A DNA stretch of 64,000 bases from Welwitschia mirabilis (lineage: Eukaryota; Gnetophyta; Gnetopsida; Welwitschiales): the NCBI GenBank assembly GCA_051453625.1, contig JBOZIK010000001.1, positions 167,713,671 through 167,777,670 on the forward strand, written 5' to 3'. Below the pieces are notes generated by a model. The model did not search any database. It was not told where the DNA came from and saw nothing but the letters and a program-made list of their open reading frames with translations. The translations under genes and the position numbers were made by a program. Below are positions 22,520 through 35,560 of this stretch, piece by piece (position 1 is the first letter of the stretch; every line of letters begins with the position of its first letter).

Positions 22520-23232
22520 NNNNNNNNNNNNNNNNNNNNNNNNNNNNNNNNNNNNNNNNNNNNNNNNNNNNNNNNNNNNNNNNNNNNNNNNNNNNNNNNN
22601 NNNNNNNNNNNNNNNNNNNNNNNNNNNNNNNNNNNNNNNNNNNNNNNNNNNNNNNNNNNNNNNNNNNNNNNNNNNNNNNNNNNNNNNNNNNNNNNNNNNN
22701 NNNNNNNNNNNNNNNNNNNNNNNNNNNNNNNNNNNNNNNNNNNNNNNNNNNNNNNNNNNNNNNNNNNNNNNNNNNNNNNNNNNNNNNNNNNNNNNNNNNN
22801 NNNNNNNNNNNNNNNNNNNNNNNNNNNNNNNNNNNNNNNNNNNNNNNNNNNNNNNNNNNNNNNNNNNNNNNNNNNNNNNNNNNNNNNNNNNNNNNNNNNN
22901 NNNNNNNNNNNNNNNNNNNNNNNNNNNNNNNNNNNNNNNNNNNNNNNNNNNNNNNNNNNNNNNNNNNNNNNNNNNNNNNNNNNNNNNNNNNNNNNNNNNN
23001 NNNNNNNNNNNNNNNNNNNNNNNNNNNNNNNNNNNNNNNNNNNNNNNNNNNNNNNNNNNNNNNNNNNNNNNNNNNNNNNNNNNNNNNNNNNNNNNNNNNN
23101 NNNNNNNNNNNNNNNNNNNNNNNNNNNNNNNNNNNNNNNNNNNNNNNNNNNNNNNNNNNNNNNNNNNNNNNNNNNNNNNNNNNNNNNNNNNNNNNNNNNN
23201 NNNNNNNNNNNNNNNNNNNNNNNNNNNNNNNN

Positions 23233-23799
23233 TTGGAAACCTAGTTAGGGATGCTTACTTATAAAAGCAAGCTCTATCATTTGAAATAAAGAGGCAAAGA
23301 ATATCTATTTTTAAAATCTTATTTTAGGGTTTTTACTCATTCTTACTTAAGCAATTTTTTTACATGGAATGCTTATTACTTGTTTTTTTATATATATCAT
23401 ATAGACTACTTCAAATCCATATAATGACATATTGTCCTTATATTTATTCATATCATAAAGGCTATACTATCAATACTAGTTTTAACATCAAACACATGTA
23501 TCTACAAAACTAAATAAAATGGTTATGAGAGAATTCTACATATATAAAACTACAAAGTAATTCATACAAACTCCTTTAAACAAACTTCCTTACAAAACTA
23601 GACAATTGGTAGTAATTGGTTTCATAAGAGTTATGACTCCAAAAAAATAATTCAAATTAATTTTAAACATGCATGTTCTTCATGAGAGTGACGATTTAGA
23701 TAAAGACCTATTCATGTACTATGATAGAAAGACTTATATATGTAGTATTTTTTTTTTAAATTATGTTACCGGTGAAAACTAGATACAAGAAATGACAAT
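23233..23799. other. AT-rich spacer after a 713-N gap
   Basis: No open frames and no recognised element between the gap and the approximate left limit of the gypsy LTR. Confidence 0.4.
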
Positions 23800-25875
23800 A
23801 ATAATAATGATTTAAGGGATCAAGATTTATAAGAGTATGCATGGATAATTCCTCTATAAAACCCTTGTAGATGAAAATTCCAAGAATATATTACACATTT
23901 GTCATTATATGAAGGAATAACTTTTGTGTGGATGTTGAATGATAGTATTAGTATTTTTATACTTTTTTAATTTTCTTTTAGAAATTAATTCATGAAAACT
24001 ATAATAAATTTACTAAGATCAGTTGTTTGCTTAGCCCTATGAAACCTATGAGTATCCTTTACTAGCATAGGATTTGGTTGCTAAATATAGGTTTCACCTA
24101 TTATTCATATCCAAGATACTAAATCTTGTGCTTAGGTACCTTATAAATATAGTAGTAGAGTTTTATTTCAATCCACATACCATATAATTCAAATGCAAGG
24201 CATTAAAACTTAAAACTTATAAACATGGGTTAAATTAACTATACTATTTGCTAAGTTCTTGCATGGGTTATTATTTTCTTTGATAACTTTTAAATTTGTA
24301 AGAAAAATAATAAAAATTGAATGATCTTTTGTCCTATAAAGTTAATAATTATTAAAAAGATTTATATAAGTGTTTACATGTATTATGAAGTGTATCCTAT
24401 GCTTTTCAAATCAATTAATCATCTTCAATAATAACATGTGATCTTAAATATCTAATTCATACAAATATATGATAGTATAGGAAGTCAACTCAATGTTATA
24501 AAGTAGTGAGAAATTTGATGTTTAATTAGAAAATTGATTTATTTTAAAAAGAAAAGAAATGATTTTCTATTTAATTTTAGAATATAAAGTAAATAACAAT
24601 TTCATGATAGATGACATGCAACATATTATGAAGTAGAAATGAAATGACAATGCAAAAATAAAATAAAATTATAAATGCAATTAATTAATCAAGTGTATTA
24701 ACTTGTTATCACCTAAGTTGGCTCTTATATCCTATATCAAAACCAAAATTAAATATAATTGCAATTAACTTGATTCCATCCTAGAATATAAGGAAGATAA
24801 GAAATAAATTTGAATAAAAAATTAGCTTTTATTAATTAAAATGTATTTCATCTAATTATAAGTAGTTACCTCTTAATGAAGAAGTCTCAACTCAACACCA
24901 AGGAAAGCTCCTCCTCTAAGTTATATGGATCCCTTATCCAATTAAACTCTAAATCATCACANNNNNNNNNNNNNNNNNNNNNNNNNNNNNNNNNNNNNNN
25001 NNNNNNNNNNNNNNNNNNNNNNNNNNNNNNNNNNNNNNNNNNNNNNNNNNNNNNNNNNNNNTCCTCCTCTAAGTTATATGGATCCCTTATCCAATTAAAC
25101 TCTAAATCCTCACAATATGACTTGACATACTATGGATGATTTAAATTGGATTCTTAGGAGGTATTTATAGTTTTGGATTAGTGGTTGAGGTTGTTAAGAG
25201 GTAGGTATTGAAGGGGTGCACTTAATTTAACAATTTAATAGCAACTAGGATTAGTTTTACATTAGTTAGAGTGGTTGCTTTCTTAGGTGTCATTTGAATG
25301 ATCATAGGGGATGATCACTTAAATACCAATGACTACCCTCAACATGCCTTTCTCATGTAATTACTAATCTTATTATACTTAGATTCATCTACAGTCATAG
25401 TGGATAATAATTAGGAAACAATAAGGTTTTCGTTGGCTTGTACTATTTGTTGTCTTACATACTTTATCCAGACGACTAAATGGAGAATACTCTCTTTTTA
25501 ATATCCTTGGCTTTAACTAATCTTCCTTGGTTTAAAATTAATTTGTAAGATCTTTAAGTATTTAATTAGGCCTTTAAACATCTTCATAATCATGTCAGCT
25601 TTTACAGGGTTATCTAAATGTTGTAACTAGTATGCCTCATTAATATGATCTTTTAAAATATTAGCTTGTGAATCATCATTCCTCTATTAAAAGGTTCAAG
25701 GATAGAGAAATCCTTGAAAACATCCAAAAGGAATTAGTCATGTCCAAAATTAATGTTTTCCATAATTCTCATGATGGTTATGCATGATTATTTTAAATAC
25801 TTTAGAAACTAATTAATAAAACCTGAAAACATGCTCCAAAACACTATCAAATTGGGTTAATGTAGCCTCAAAACA
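23800..25875 (-). repeat. 3' LTR of the large gypsy element
   Basis: Homologous to 44.2-46.0 kb. Shared landmarks are TTGATTTATT (about 24,535), AACACCAAGGAAA (about 24,893), GGTATTTATAGTTTT (25,160), AGTGGTTG and TGAAAACATGCT. On the minus strand the LTR begins TGTTTTGAGG at 25,875 and has a good TATA box (CTATAAATACC, about 25,160-25,170). Just outside, the minus strand reads AGAAGGCTA, a weak polypurine-like tract. An N-gap (24,962-25,061) lies within it, flanked by a repeated 53-bp segment. The low-coordinate end is an estimate. Confidence 0.6.
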
Positions 25876-26338
25876 TAGCCTTCTACTTAGCATTTGTTAG
25901 TCTCTGATAAGATAACTAGATAATTAAATTGAGATGTGTAATTAACAAGGGTAAATAATCAAATAGATGGATAAATTAAGTTATGAGTAACTTTACCATG
26001 CAGATCCAATGCTAAATTCAACTAGATGTGATGTCACTTGTCAAAAATGTATGAATAGTAACTATCACATGCCTATGTCGTCTAGAGGACCCTGTGGATG
26101 ATAAATTTTTTAATTACTTTTTAAAATTAAATTATTTTTCTAACTTCTTTAGAGCATAAATTAATCTTTAAAAACTTGTAAAAATCATGTAAACTCTCTT
26201 TAAACATAAAATCAAGTGACTATGATTTCTATACATTAGCGCTAAACTTATATGTCTGTTAATGATAAAAATATAAAAATGGAAATGTGAAGTACTAAAA
26301 AATCATGCAAGAAGTTCAAATATCATAAAATGGAATCC

Positions 26339-26958
26339 ACACACACACACACACACACACNNNNNNNNNNNNNNNNNNNNNNNNNNNNNNNNNNNNNNNN
26401 NNNNNNNNNNNNNNNNNNNNNNNNNNNNNNNNNNNNNNNNNNNNNNNNNNNNNNNNNNNNNNNNNNNNNNNNNNNNNNNNNNNNNNNNNNNNNNNNNNNN
26501 NNNNNNNNNNNNNNNNNNNNNNNNNNNNNNNNNNNNNNNNNNNNNNNNNNNNNNNNNNNNNNNNNNNNNNNNNNNNNNNNNNNNNNNNNNNNNNNNNNNN
26601 NNNNNNNNNNNNNNNNNNNNNNNNNNNNNNNNNNNNNNNNNNNNNNNNNNNNNNNNNNNNNNNNNNNNNNNNNNNNNNNNNNNNNNNNNNNNNNNNNNNN
26701 NNNNNNNNNNNNNNNNNNNNNNNNNNNNNNNNNNNNNNNNNNNNNNNNNNNNNNNNNNNNNNNNNNNNNNNNNNNNNNNNNNNNNNNNNNNNNNNNNNNN
26801 NNNNNNNNNNNNNNNNNNNNNNNNNNNNNNNNNNNNNNNNNNNNNNNNNNNNNNNNNNNNNNNNNNNNNNNNNNNNNNNNNNNNNNNNNNNNNNNNNNNN
26901 NNNNNNNNNNNNNNNNNNNNNNNNNNNNNNNNNNNNNNNNNNNNNNNNNNNNNNNNNN

Positions 26959-27027
<69 letters not shown>
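26339..27027. repeat. (AC)n microsatellite enclosing an N-gap
   Basis: (AC)n is seen for 22 bases before the gap (26,339-26,360) and 69 bases after it (26,959-27,027). The gap (26,361-26,958, 598 N) is therefore bounded by the same dinucleotide on both sides. All long frames reported here are simple His-Thr or Cys-Val repeats from the microsatellite and are not genes. Confidence 0.9.
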
Positions 27028-27031
<4 letters not shown>

Positions 27032-27789
27032 TTTAATGATAAATGATAGAGGATACATACAAAAATAACACAAAGTGTTAATACAATTATACATCCCATC
27101 AAGGTATAATATTAAACTCTACATTAAATCATGGAGGTGATGATGGTAAAGACGATGCATGTTTTTATTTTATCAAGAAGAAATAGATCATGTGCTCATG
27201 CAATACTCTTGCCATCTTTATAAGTTGAGTATGGATCTTCTCTGGGATGTTGATTATAATTCTCTACTCTATATGCAGTACTCTCTGTTCTTTAGTCATC
27301 ATCCTCTTATCTAGGGCACTAATCTTATTCATCATTCAATTTTATAATCTACTCATTTTATTAGTAATCTTCTATTCCATGCTAACAAGTAGCTCCTTTA
27401 TCTACTATAGGGTAACACATCTTACAACATCTACTTAAGGGGAAGCTCTATAAATCTCAAGCTACTTTGGATATTCAAGGATCTAAATCTCGTATCCTAA
27501 AGATGTGTAGTTGTGGTAATTTTTTTTTTTTTTATCTATGTTTGAATACTTACAGGCTCTAGTATACCATACTTATAAAGACAGTTGAGAGAAGGAAAGG
27601 GAATCCTAAAGTCTGAAGAGATCTAGCCTACTCCTCATCCTTCATCTCCTTCACATCAATGAAGGTAAATCTATCTACTTTCCTTATTTGAAAGTTATCA
27701 AAATCTAAAGGTGTACAACCATATAATAACTATCATAAAATGATAAACTAATATTATAGATTAGTGCTTGATGTAATACTCTATAAAAG

Positions 27790-28250
27790 GAAGATAATTG
27801 GGTAATATTATTTCTCTGTGATCCTCTATGATCTTTAATGGTATATCCAAAAGAGTTTAACCCATATATCTTCCTCTGATATATAAGAGTAAATGTATGA
27901 TGTGTTCAAGCCACTCATCCATATCACCTAGATAATGTTCCATGTTAAGGTAGCTATTTAGTAACTACTGATAGTAGTAATAATGGTTTTTATCATCTCT
28001 TCCTATGCATCTAGACAAACCTCTATATTCATTGTGTCATAGGACTCATGAATCTATCTAGTGTAGCATGGCTGATGAGTATCAAGGATTCATCTCAATT
28101 AGAGGTTTTGATACTTTAGTATACCTCTGCATTGATCCTATTCATAAAGCACTCCAAAGTTCCTCTGAGATCTAATAGTAATAGAAGCCACTTACTTAGC
28201 TCTGCGATAAGCAAGCTCAGGTCATTTAGCTATATGATTCTTAGCTACTT
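27790..28250 (-). pseudogene. Unrecognised coding remnant in the gypsy 3' internal region
   Basis: The minus strand holds about 150 codons of coding-like sequence in two frames. The downstream part reads EHYLGDMDEWLEHIIHLLL, YIRGRYMG, stop, TLLDIPLKIIEDHREIILPN (about 27,955-27,790). The upstream part reads LLDLRGTLECFMNRINAEVY and DESLILISHATLDRFMSP. Most stops are TAG or TAA where CAG or CAA would keep the frame open, so this was probably a real protein gene. I do not recognise the family. Its place between integrase and 3' LTR is where Athila-type elements carry an extra ORF. Confidence 0.4.
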
Positions 28251-30029
28251 TAGATTAAGTCTATGATGAGGACTCAACTACCATAACCTGTCTAGACCGT
28301 GTTCATTTTTATGATTTACTAAAAGTCACGAGAACTATGCCAAAAATAGAAGTATGTCATATACATCCACCATATTAATAGATTAATAATATATTCTAAA
28401 CATAAAAAATATGCCCTTTAAAATTAAAATTTTACCAAAAATAAGTGAAATTTATCCTTGTCCCTTACTAAGTGAATCAATTCATCCTTGAATTATGTTA
28501 AAAACATCGAAGGAAAAGGGAAAAATATAATAATATAAAAGGTTCCTAAACTTATGATGAAAACTTAGGAGTCTAAATTAAAATTCTATAACAATAGAAA
28601 TATTTTTTTCATTGTCCTAATGGTTTTGATTGTAAATATTCTATATTTCATTAAAAAATAAAGGAGAAATAAAAATTTAAAAGAAAAACCTATTTCTACC
28701 TTGTAAAATAAAAAAATGCACATATCTCATCAAATACTTAGTAAAATTAAGAACCATTTAGACTAAAACATCAAGCTTGAAAAATTATGCTATTATGTAA
28801 AAATGACATCTAAGAAGCTCCTAAAATGTGAGAAATATATGAAATAACATAAGAATGATACATACCTCATTCTTATAAAAATTTATATAATCTAAAGTTT
28901 GAAGAACAGATCTTGTACAAACTAGGTCTTTATAGATGGGTTGATGATAGTATGATATCCAATGAGAAGATCTAAAATTTTGGTGATAACTGAGTTAAAA
29001 ATGAAGAAGAAATAGACATGAATCATGGATTATAGTAGCCATCCACTTATAATCATTTGAACAATAGCCCTAGGATCATAATTAAAAAAAATTTCTTTTT
29101 ATTTTGCACTTGTAAATTTGGTCATCCACTTGCATCATCTAAACGATAAGGTGGATGAATTACTATTAAAGTTAAAGTATAAAAATGAGAGTCTTAATTA
29201 GTTAAAAGTTTATTCACAGAAGCCATAAGATGATTTAAGAATCATAATTAGAGAAAATATGTTAGGAATAAGGGTGAAGGTTCATTATCTATGACCATCT
29301 AAATAGCATGGATAGATGACATCACTTGAGTGGAAAATTAAAAGAGGTATGAATAAGAAGCCTAGAATATTAGGTATTTAGTTTCAACGATTTTCTAGAA
29401 TGCTCTAAACTTTTACAATAATGGAAAATATGAATTAGAAAGGGATTACAAAGATGAACTCATTAGTTNNNNNNNNNNNNNNNNNNNNNNNNNNNNNNNN
29501 NNNNNNNNNNNNNNNNNNNNNNNNNNNNNNNNNNNNNNNNNNNNNNNNNNNNNNNNNNNNNNNNNNNNNNNNNNNNNNNNNNNNNNNNNNNNNNNNNNNN
29601 NNNNNNNNNNNNNNNNNNNNNNNNNNNNNNNNNNNNNNNNNNNNNNNNNNNNNNNNNNNNNNNNNNNNNNNNNNNNNNNNNNNNNNNNNNNNNNNNNNNN
29701 NNNNNNNNNNNNNNNNNNNNNNNNNNNNNNNNNNNNNNNNNNNNNNNNNNNNNNNNNNNNNNNNNNNNNNNNNNNNNNNNNNNNNNNNNNNNNNNNNNNN
29801 NNNNNNNNNNNNNNNNNNNNNNNNNNNNNNNNNNNNNNNNNNNNNNNNNNNNNNNNNNNNNNNNNNNNNNNNNNNNNNNNNNNNNNNNNNNNNNNNNNNN
29901 NNNNNNNNNNNNNNNNNNNNNNNNNNNNNNNNNNNNNNNNNNNNNNNNNNTTAATCATCAAAAGGGATAATTAAGAGTTTGGAAAAGGACATAAAACATG
30001 AAGGATGTAAAGTATGATATGGATAGCCA

Positions 30030-31281
30030 AAAAAGTTCATGTTTAAATGGAAGTGTTTATTTTAGGACATGAACCATATTTAAATTTAGTTAGCACTTCA
30101 TATCATTATTCCATAGGGATAAGTGGGGTTGGCTAACATAAATTACATAAACTCTTGCTTAATTGCAAGTTACAAAAGAAAGGGAAAAAGAAGAGACCTA
30201 AAAAATGTTGTAAAACTATGATCAGATAAGAAAGAAGCTAAGTGAGCTTTAACAGTTCACTCAATTTTTTCACCATCACTTCTCTACTTAAATCTTGCAC
30301 CTTCTTGAAATAAACTTTAAACTATCAAGTAATAACAACTAATGTCATGGTAATATAATCTCATTCATCATATGAGGATATGGTTAATTTTTAAAAGTTA
30401 TTTGGTCCTTTACAATCTTATAATAAGCATGGAACACATGAACAATTATGCACAAGATCCATTAAATTAAAAAAGATCTAGACTAATTAACTAATAACTT
30501 CACTAAGCATTAAAAGTACAAAGTTATTCATGACACAAAATCAAAATGAAAATCTACTTGTATTGAATTATAAAAACACATTACATAAACAAAAGAAGAA
30601 GGAAGTTGGAATAAACTCTTTAAGCTACCATTACAACAAGCTTACTCCCCAGAGAAAGGACTTAGAAGGCCATTTCAACTTGATGCTCTGAGGATTCATT
30701 TTATTTCCAAAATAAAAAATGATTACAAATGAGGGGTTAAGGTCCTTTTATAGGCAAGGGTAGGATTGAGGTAATTTAGAGCCTTTGGCTTGTAGCGTTA
30801 GGTAGAATATTCTCTTTTAGCATTTACTAGATAAGATTTTTCCCTATGGCATTTGGTAGAGGTTGTATTTTAGCATTTGATGGAGATTGTTATATAGTAT
30901 TAGATAGAATCTTCATCTTGATGAGTCCAACATGTGGCCTTTGGAGTTAGATTCCTTTATCAACTAGTGCTATCAGCACATATATCTAGTGCCATCTCCA
31001 TATGCCTCTGCCACATGTCTTCCATTGTTACTGATACATGTCACCACCTCATGTCTTCATTGCTATCATTATTTTATGTGAAATTATTTTCATCTTCTAC
31101 CATGTATTCAAAAATGTGGTTAAAGATCTATAGCTATTATGAAGAAAAGCATAATATTACATTTTATTTTAAAAATAATAGAAGACATACTTTATAATTA
31201 AATAATTAAATTAATATCTTCATTTACAATAAATTAACATGAAACACTTGATATAAATGTTAAAATTTGCATGTTAATACA
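30030..31281 (-). repeat. 3' LTR of the nested element
   Basis: Homologous to 35,561-36,930. Landmarks are ACTATCAAGTAATAA (30,324), CCATTAAATTAAAA (30,458), AACAAGCTTACTCCC (30,635) and CTTTTATAGGCAAGG, whose reverse strand is a TATA box (CTATAAAAGG, about 30,746-30,755). The minus strand begins TGTATTAACATGC at 31,281, preceded by TTAGAAGG. An 87-codon plus-strand frame at 30,934-31,197 lies within the LTR and is not a gene. Confidence 0.7.
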
Positions 31282-34200
31282 CCTTCTAATTTGACTTTTA
31301 CTAGACTCTTAACAAAAAGTTGATAACAAATTGATTAACATGGGAAAGTTATCTAAAGAAAAAAATAAAGTGTGAAAAATAATATATCTTTGAAAAATTT
31401 ATAACCAACCTTTTGAAATTAAGGCATCGAAATTTAAAAATTCTATGAAAAATTAATGCCATTATCCCTAACCAAAACTAAACTTTATCCTTAATGTTTT
31501 ATAATAAAAAGTATTAATACTTTGAAGAACATATCCTTAGAAAAATCTTTATAAGTCTTTTTAAAGAAAGAAAAAGATGCAAAGTGATGCAACTAAGCTA
31601 TGAAAGGAAAAACTATCTAATGTGAGATAATCATTTTTATTTCTTTCTAAAAAATTCCAAGTGAAAAGTTAATCCATAGAAATGATTTATGCCTTATACT
31701 ATTATTATTCTTGAAATGAAGGTGAAGTGTCAAAATATGTCAAGGGACTCAACTTTATAACTAATGAATAAAAGACATGACCTACCTAAGTTAATGGCCT
31801 TTATTATGTTTTTGTGATTTTTAATGGATTTTAATATCAAAGCGTAGCATTGATTAAGTAAATTATAACTATTTAAAAAATCATAGCTAATCTTAAGTAT
31901 AAAAGTTAAAAGACAATAGAACTTAGAAGGTCTCCAATTCCCATCTTTTTCTTTCCTTAATTTCCTTTTCTACTAATATATTTGTTGTTTGTTTTAAGGC
32001 TTTAAATCACATTAAGCATCTAGTATTATAACATTTTATTCCAATAGAGTTAAGCATGTTGTTTTATGAAGAAATTAGATTTACATTTCTAGCAAGCAAT
32101 TCATAACCTTGATGTAGTTGATTATTTTGTATTAGATCATNNNNNNNNNNNNNNNNNNNNNNNNNNNNNNNNNNNNNNNNNNNNNNNNNNNNNNNNNNNN
32201 NNNNNNNNNNNNNNNNNNNNNNNNNNNNNNNNNNNNNNNNNNNNNNNNNNNNNNNNNNNNNNNNNNNNNNNNNNNNNNNNNNNNNNNNNNNNNNNNNNNN
32301 NNNNNNNNNNNNNNNNNNNNNNNNNNNNNNNNNNNNNNNNNNNNNNNNNNNNNNNNNNNNNNNNNNNNNNNNNNNNNNNNNNNNNNNNNNNNNNNNNNNN
32401 NNNNNNNNNNNNNNNNNNNNNNNNNNNNNNNNNNNNNNNNNNNNNNNNNNNNNNNNNNNNNNNNNNNNNNNNNNNNNNNNNNNNNNNNNNNNNNNNNNNN
32501 NNNNNNNNNNNNNNNNNNNNNNNNNNNNNNNNNNNNNNNNNNNNNNNNNNNNNNNNNNNNNNNNNNNNNNNNNNNNNNNNNNNNNNNNNNNNNNNNNNNN
32601 NNNNNNNNNNNNNNNNNNNNNNNNNNNNNNNNNNNNNNNNNNNNNNNNNNNNNNNNNNNNNNNNNNNNNNNNNNNNNNNNNNNNNNNNNNNNNNNNNNNN
32701 NNNNNNNNNNNNNNNNNNNNNNNNNNNNNNNNNNNNNNNNNNNNNNNNNNNNNNNNNNNNNNNNNNNNNNNNNNNNNNNNNNNNNNNNNNNNNNNNNNNN
32801 NNNNNNNNNNNNNNNNNNNNNNNNNNNNNNNNNNNNNNNNNNNNNNNNNNNNNNNNNNNNNNNNNNNNNNNNNNNNNNNNNNNNAAAAGATTTTAAAACA
32901 TAAGAAACATAATATGAGATAGATTTCACCTTTTTCAGCCATGGTTTATCAAAATTGGAGACCTCAAGCAAACATGTCTATAATAATTAGACTTAAAATA
33001 GGTGTAAATTTTTCTTAAAGCCCCATAAGTTGGCTTAATCATAACCATTACTTAACTAATAATAAGATCTACTATTATTGATTTTTTTTTATTAAAGACC
33101 ATTAACCTAGTTCTGTAAGTCTTAAGAATTCATAGATAAATGGCTAGGATGGATGGCATATGAATTTTTTGGAGTTATTAGAAAATAGAATGGATGAAGG
33201 AAGAAGCTTAAGAAAATGAAATTTGGAATTTCTTAAGTAAAATGATTTATGACAATGATTACATAGGTGGTAGTGCTTATGAGGTATTAGGCAAGGAAGA
33301 CCATCAAGCACAAATGCTTTTAACATTTTTATTTTATTTCCAAACTAAATCTAGTCTAAAATAAAAGTCTATACTAAAATAAAAATTTAATAAAAATCAT
33401 AAAACAAAACTAAAAATTCTTTGAAATGGTACATGTATGTAGGCTTAAGAGTATAGAAACAAAGGTTAGATGATTCAAAACTTTGTGAAGCATTTTGAAC
33501 TATGAGAGAATCCATATAGATTTTTATGCAAGAGTTTATGAAATTACAAAGAACAACAGTGTAAGAAGAAATGTATATATGTTTAAAATCATAAATAGTT
33601 CATTCCTTATCTTATTTATGTTTATTCAACAACACTCATAAGATATCATTTTGAGAAGATGAATTGAAAATTACCTGACAAGATAGTTGTTCATTGGAGG
33701 AATCAAGTATAAGATCTGTAAAAGATGGTTTTAGTTCTAAAGAAGGTTTGTCTTTTTCATTAAGGCTTAGGTCTTGCTTAATAGATAAAGATACAATGGT
33801 CGATCTATGGAGGAGTTGACTTCAAAAAAAAAAAAAAAAAATCTTCATAGGATTAATCATGTATGGATTCTTTGCTAATGTTCTTTTCCTCATTAAAATT
33901 ACTAGGGGATTTCTCCTCATGTGGTTGCTTAAGTAATAATAGTTGTAATTTAATCTTATATGAATTGATTTCTCTTAATGGCTCATACTTTACTATATAA
34001 CTCTCTCAGGTATTATGTTCCTTAAATAGTTGTTCATCTTTTAATGATTACTTATCCACTAACATGTTTAATCCTCTACTAAAGTATAGATTTCTTGCAA
34101 ATAATTAATCATTTTCTAGTGAGTTCTTAAACTCAATATTCCTATAGATTTTGTTATTGGCTTCTTCATCATTCCTAAAGGATATGACTTGAGTATCATT

Positions 34201-35548
34201 GATTTTACTATTCTTAATTCGTTTATATTTTTCAAGACTATTAGATTTGTGAACTGTAGGAAGGTATTCCTTTTGTTAGTTAAGAATTCTAATGATTTAA
34301 GCACTAGTCTAGGTTATTTATTAAAAATGTTAGATGTGAGTTTAGAAACTTAGCTCATAATTACTTAAGAAAGATGATTATTATTTTAAAGTTATTTCAT
34401 GGTCATGGTTAATTTGGACTTAGGTATCCATGAATTTTCTTACTGACTTCTCAAAGGGGATGGATGAAGATTATTGTTGTATGTAGAAAGATGGAGGATG
34501 AGGATTAAATGATGAAGGATAAGGGTTACAGATGTGATAAAAAGTATAAGATCAAATTGATCTTGTGAAAACTAAGGATTTTTAAATTTAGGATAAGGAG
34601 GTGGATCTATATCTGAAGGGTGTTAATCAAATGAATATGAAAAGGAGGATGAAGACTAAGGGTGGTTGTAATTACATTAGATGTAGTCCTCTAAAGTTTT
34701 CTTAAGTTGAATGTGACATCCTACAGTTTTAGGTTAAACATAATTAAGTATGTTGTAGGGATTTCATAATTTTCATAGGTAGAGTGGGATTCATAAGGTA
34801 CTTCGTATAGTCTTCCAAAAGTATCACCTTCCCAACTCATGTTAAGTTTAGAAAATGGTATATGATGTTTACTGAATACTACATTTTCATGACTTTTTAA
34901 AGATTCAAAGGAGGCCCAATATTAAAAAGGATTTAGAGGAGTATGATAAGATTTTTTACAAAGCTTGAAAGTGTTTTAAGCAAAATAGTCAGTGGCACTG
35001 ATCAAGGAAGATATAGATACTAGTTAAGCTAAGAGTTGTAACTTTAAAAAAATTATAGTAGTTTGAAAAAATATCATAGCTCATTTGATGTATTCAAGTC
35101 ATTGAAAAACATAATAGAAATGAAAAATGACAACGCACACAAAAGTTAAACCTAAAAAAAAATAAGTTTTTTAGTGTTTTAATGTTTTATAATAGTAAAT
35201 TCATAGAATAGAAAATTAAACTAAGGAAAACAAAAGAAATAAAATAAAACATGCAAGATGAATTGAATTTTAGTTTTTTACTCCTTGGTTATAACCTACA
35301 AAAAATTTGTTAGACCTACATCCAAATCAAGTTAGAGTAAAACACTAAATAAAACTCAAATCGAGACTAGTTTGGGTATCACTGGAAATAACTAGTATCA
35401 ATCACTAGAAAGAAAGATAACTAAACACATAAAATAAAGAGAAAACAAATCAATTTAGGTATTACTAGAGAGGACCAGTACTCACCACTGGAAAAATAAA
35501 AAAATAACTTTAAAAAACTTGTAGCAAAGTAAAATTTTTGCTCTTTTT
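31282..35548 (-). other. Internal region of the nested element
   Basis: No pol domain is visible. On the minus strand near 34,610-34,570 a Pro-rich run, DPPPYPKFKNP, resembles the low-complexity tails of plant gypsy gag proteins. A 62-codon frame (34,304-34,116) has no recognised match. An N-gap covers 32,141-32,884, and a pure A-run of 17 or more bases lies at about 33,823-33,841. Confidence 0.4.
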
Positions 35549-35560
35549 GAGTAGATACCA
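35549..35560 (-). promoter_or_regulatory. Candidate primer-binding site of the nested element
   Basis: Read on the minus strand the sequence right after the LTR is TGGTATCTACTC. Its first seven bases match the start of the initiator-Met tRNA primer-binding site (TGGTATCAGAGC) used by many plant LTR elements; the rest is diverged. Its position directly after the LTR end (GGCA) fixes the orientation of the element. Confidence 0.5.

Larger units (their letters stand above)
25876..30024 (-). other. 3' internal region of the large gypsy element
   Basis: Between the 3' LTR and the nested element. It contains the AC microsatellite with its gap (26,339-27,027), an unrecognised coding remnant (27,790-28,250) and an N-gap (29,469-29,950). 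The rest is AT-rich with closed frames. Confidence 0.4.

Noticed and set aside
22495-23244. 249-codon frame
   Set aside because: Almost wholly unknown bases. The same holds for the frames at 29,446-29,961, 32,064-32,971, 38,532-39,158 and 51,685-52,275.
24908-25119. CRISPR-like or tandem repeat made of two identical 53-bp segments
   Set aside because: The two copies flank a 100-N gap inside an LTR that carries this segment once in its mate, so it is better explained as an unmerged overlap.
26303-27102. Long Cys-Val and His-Thr frames
   Set aside because: Translations of the AC microsatellite and its gap.
30934-31197. 87-codon plus-strand frame
   Set aside because: Lies within an LTR and is not kept open in the partner LTR.
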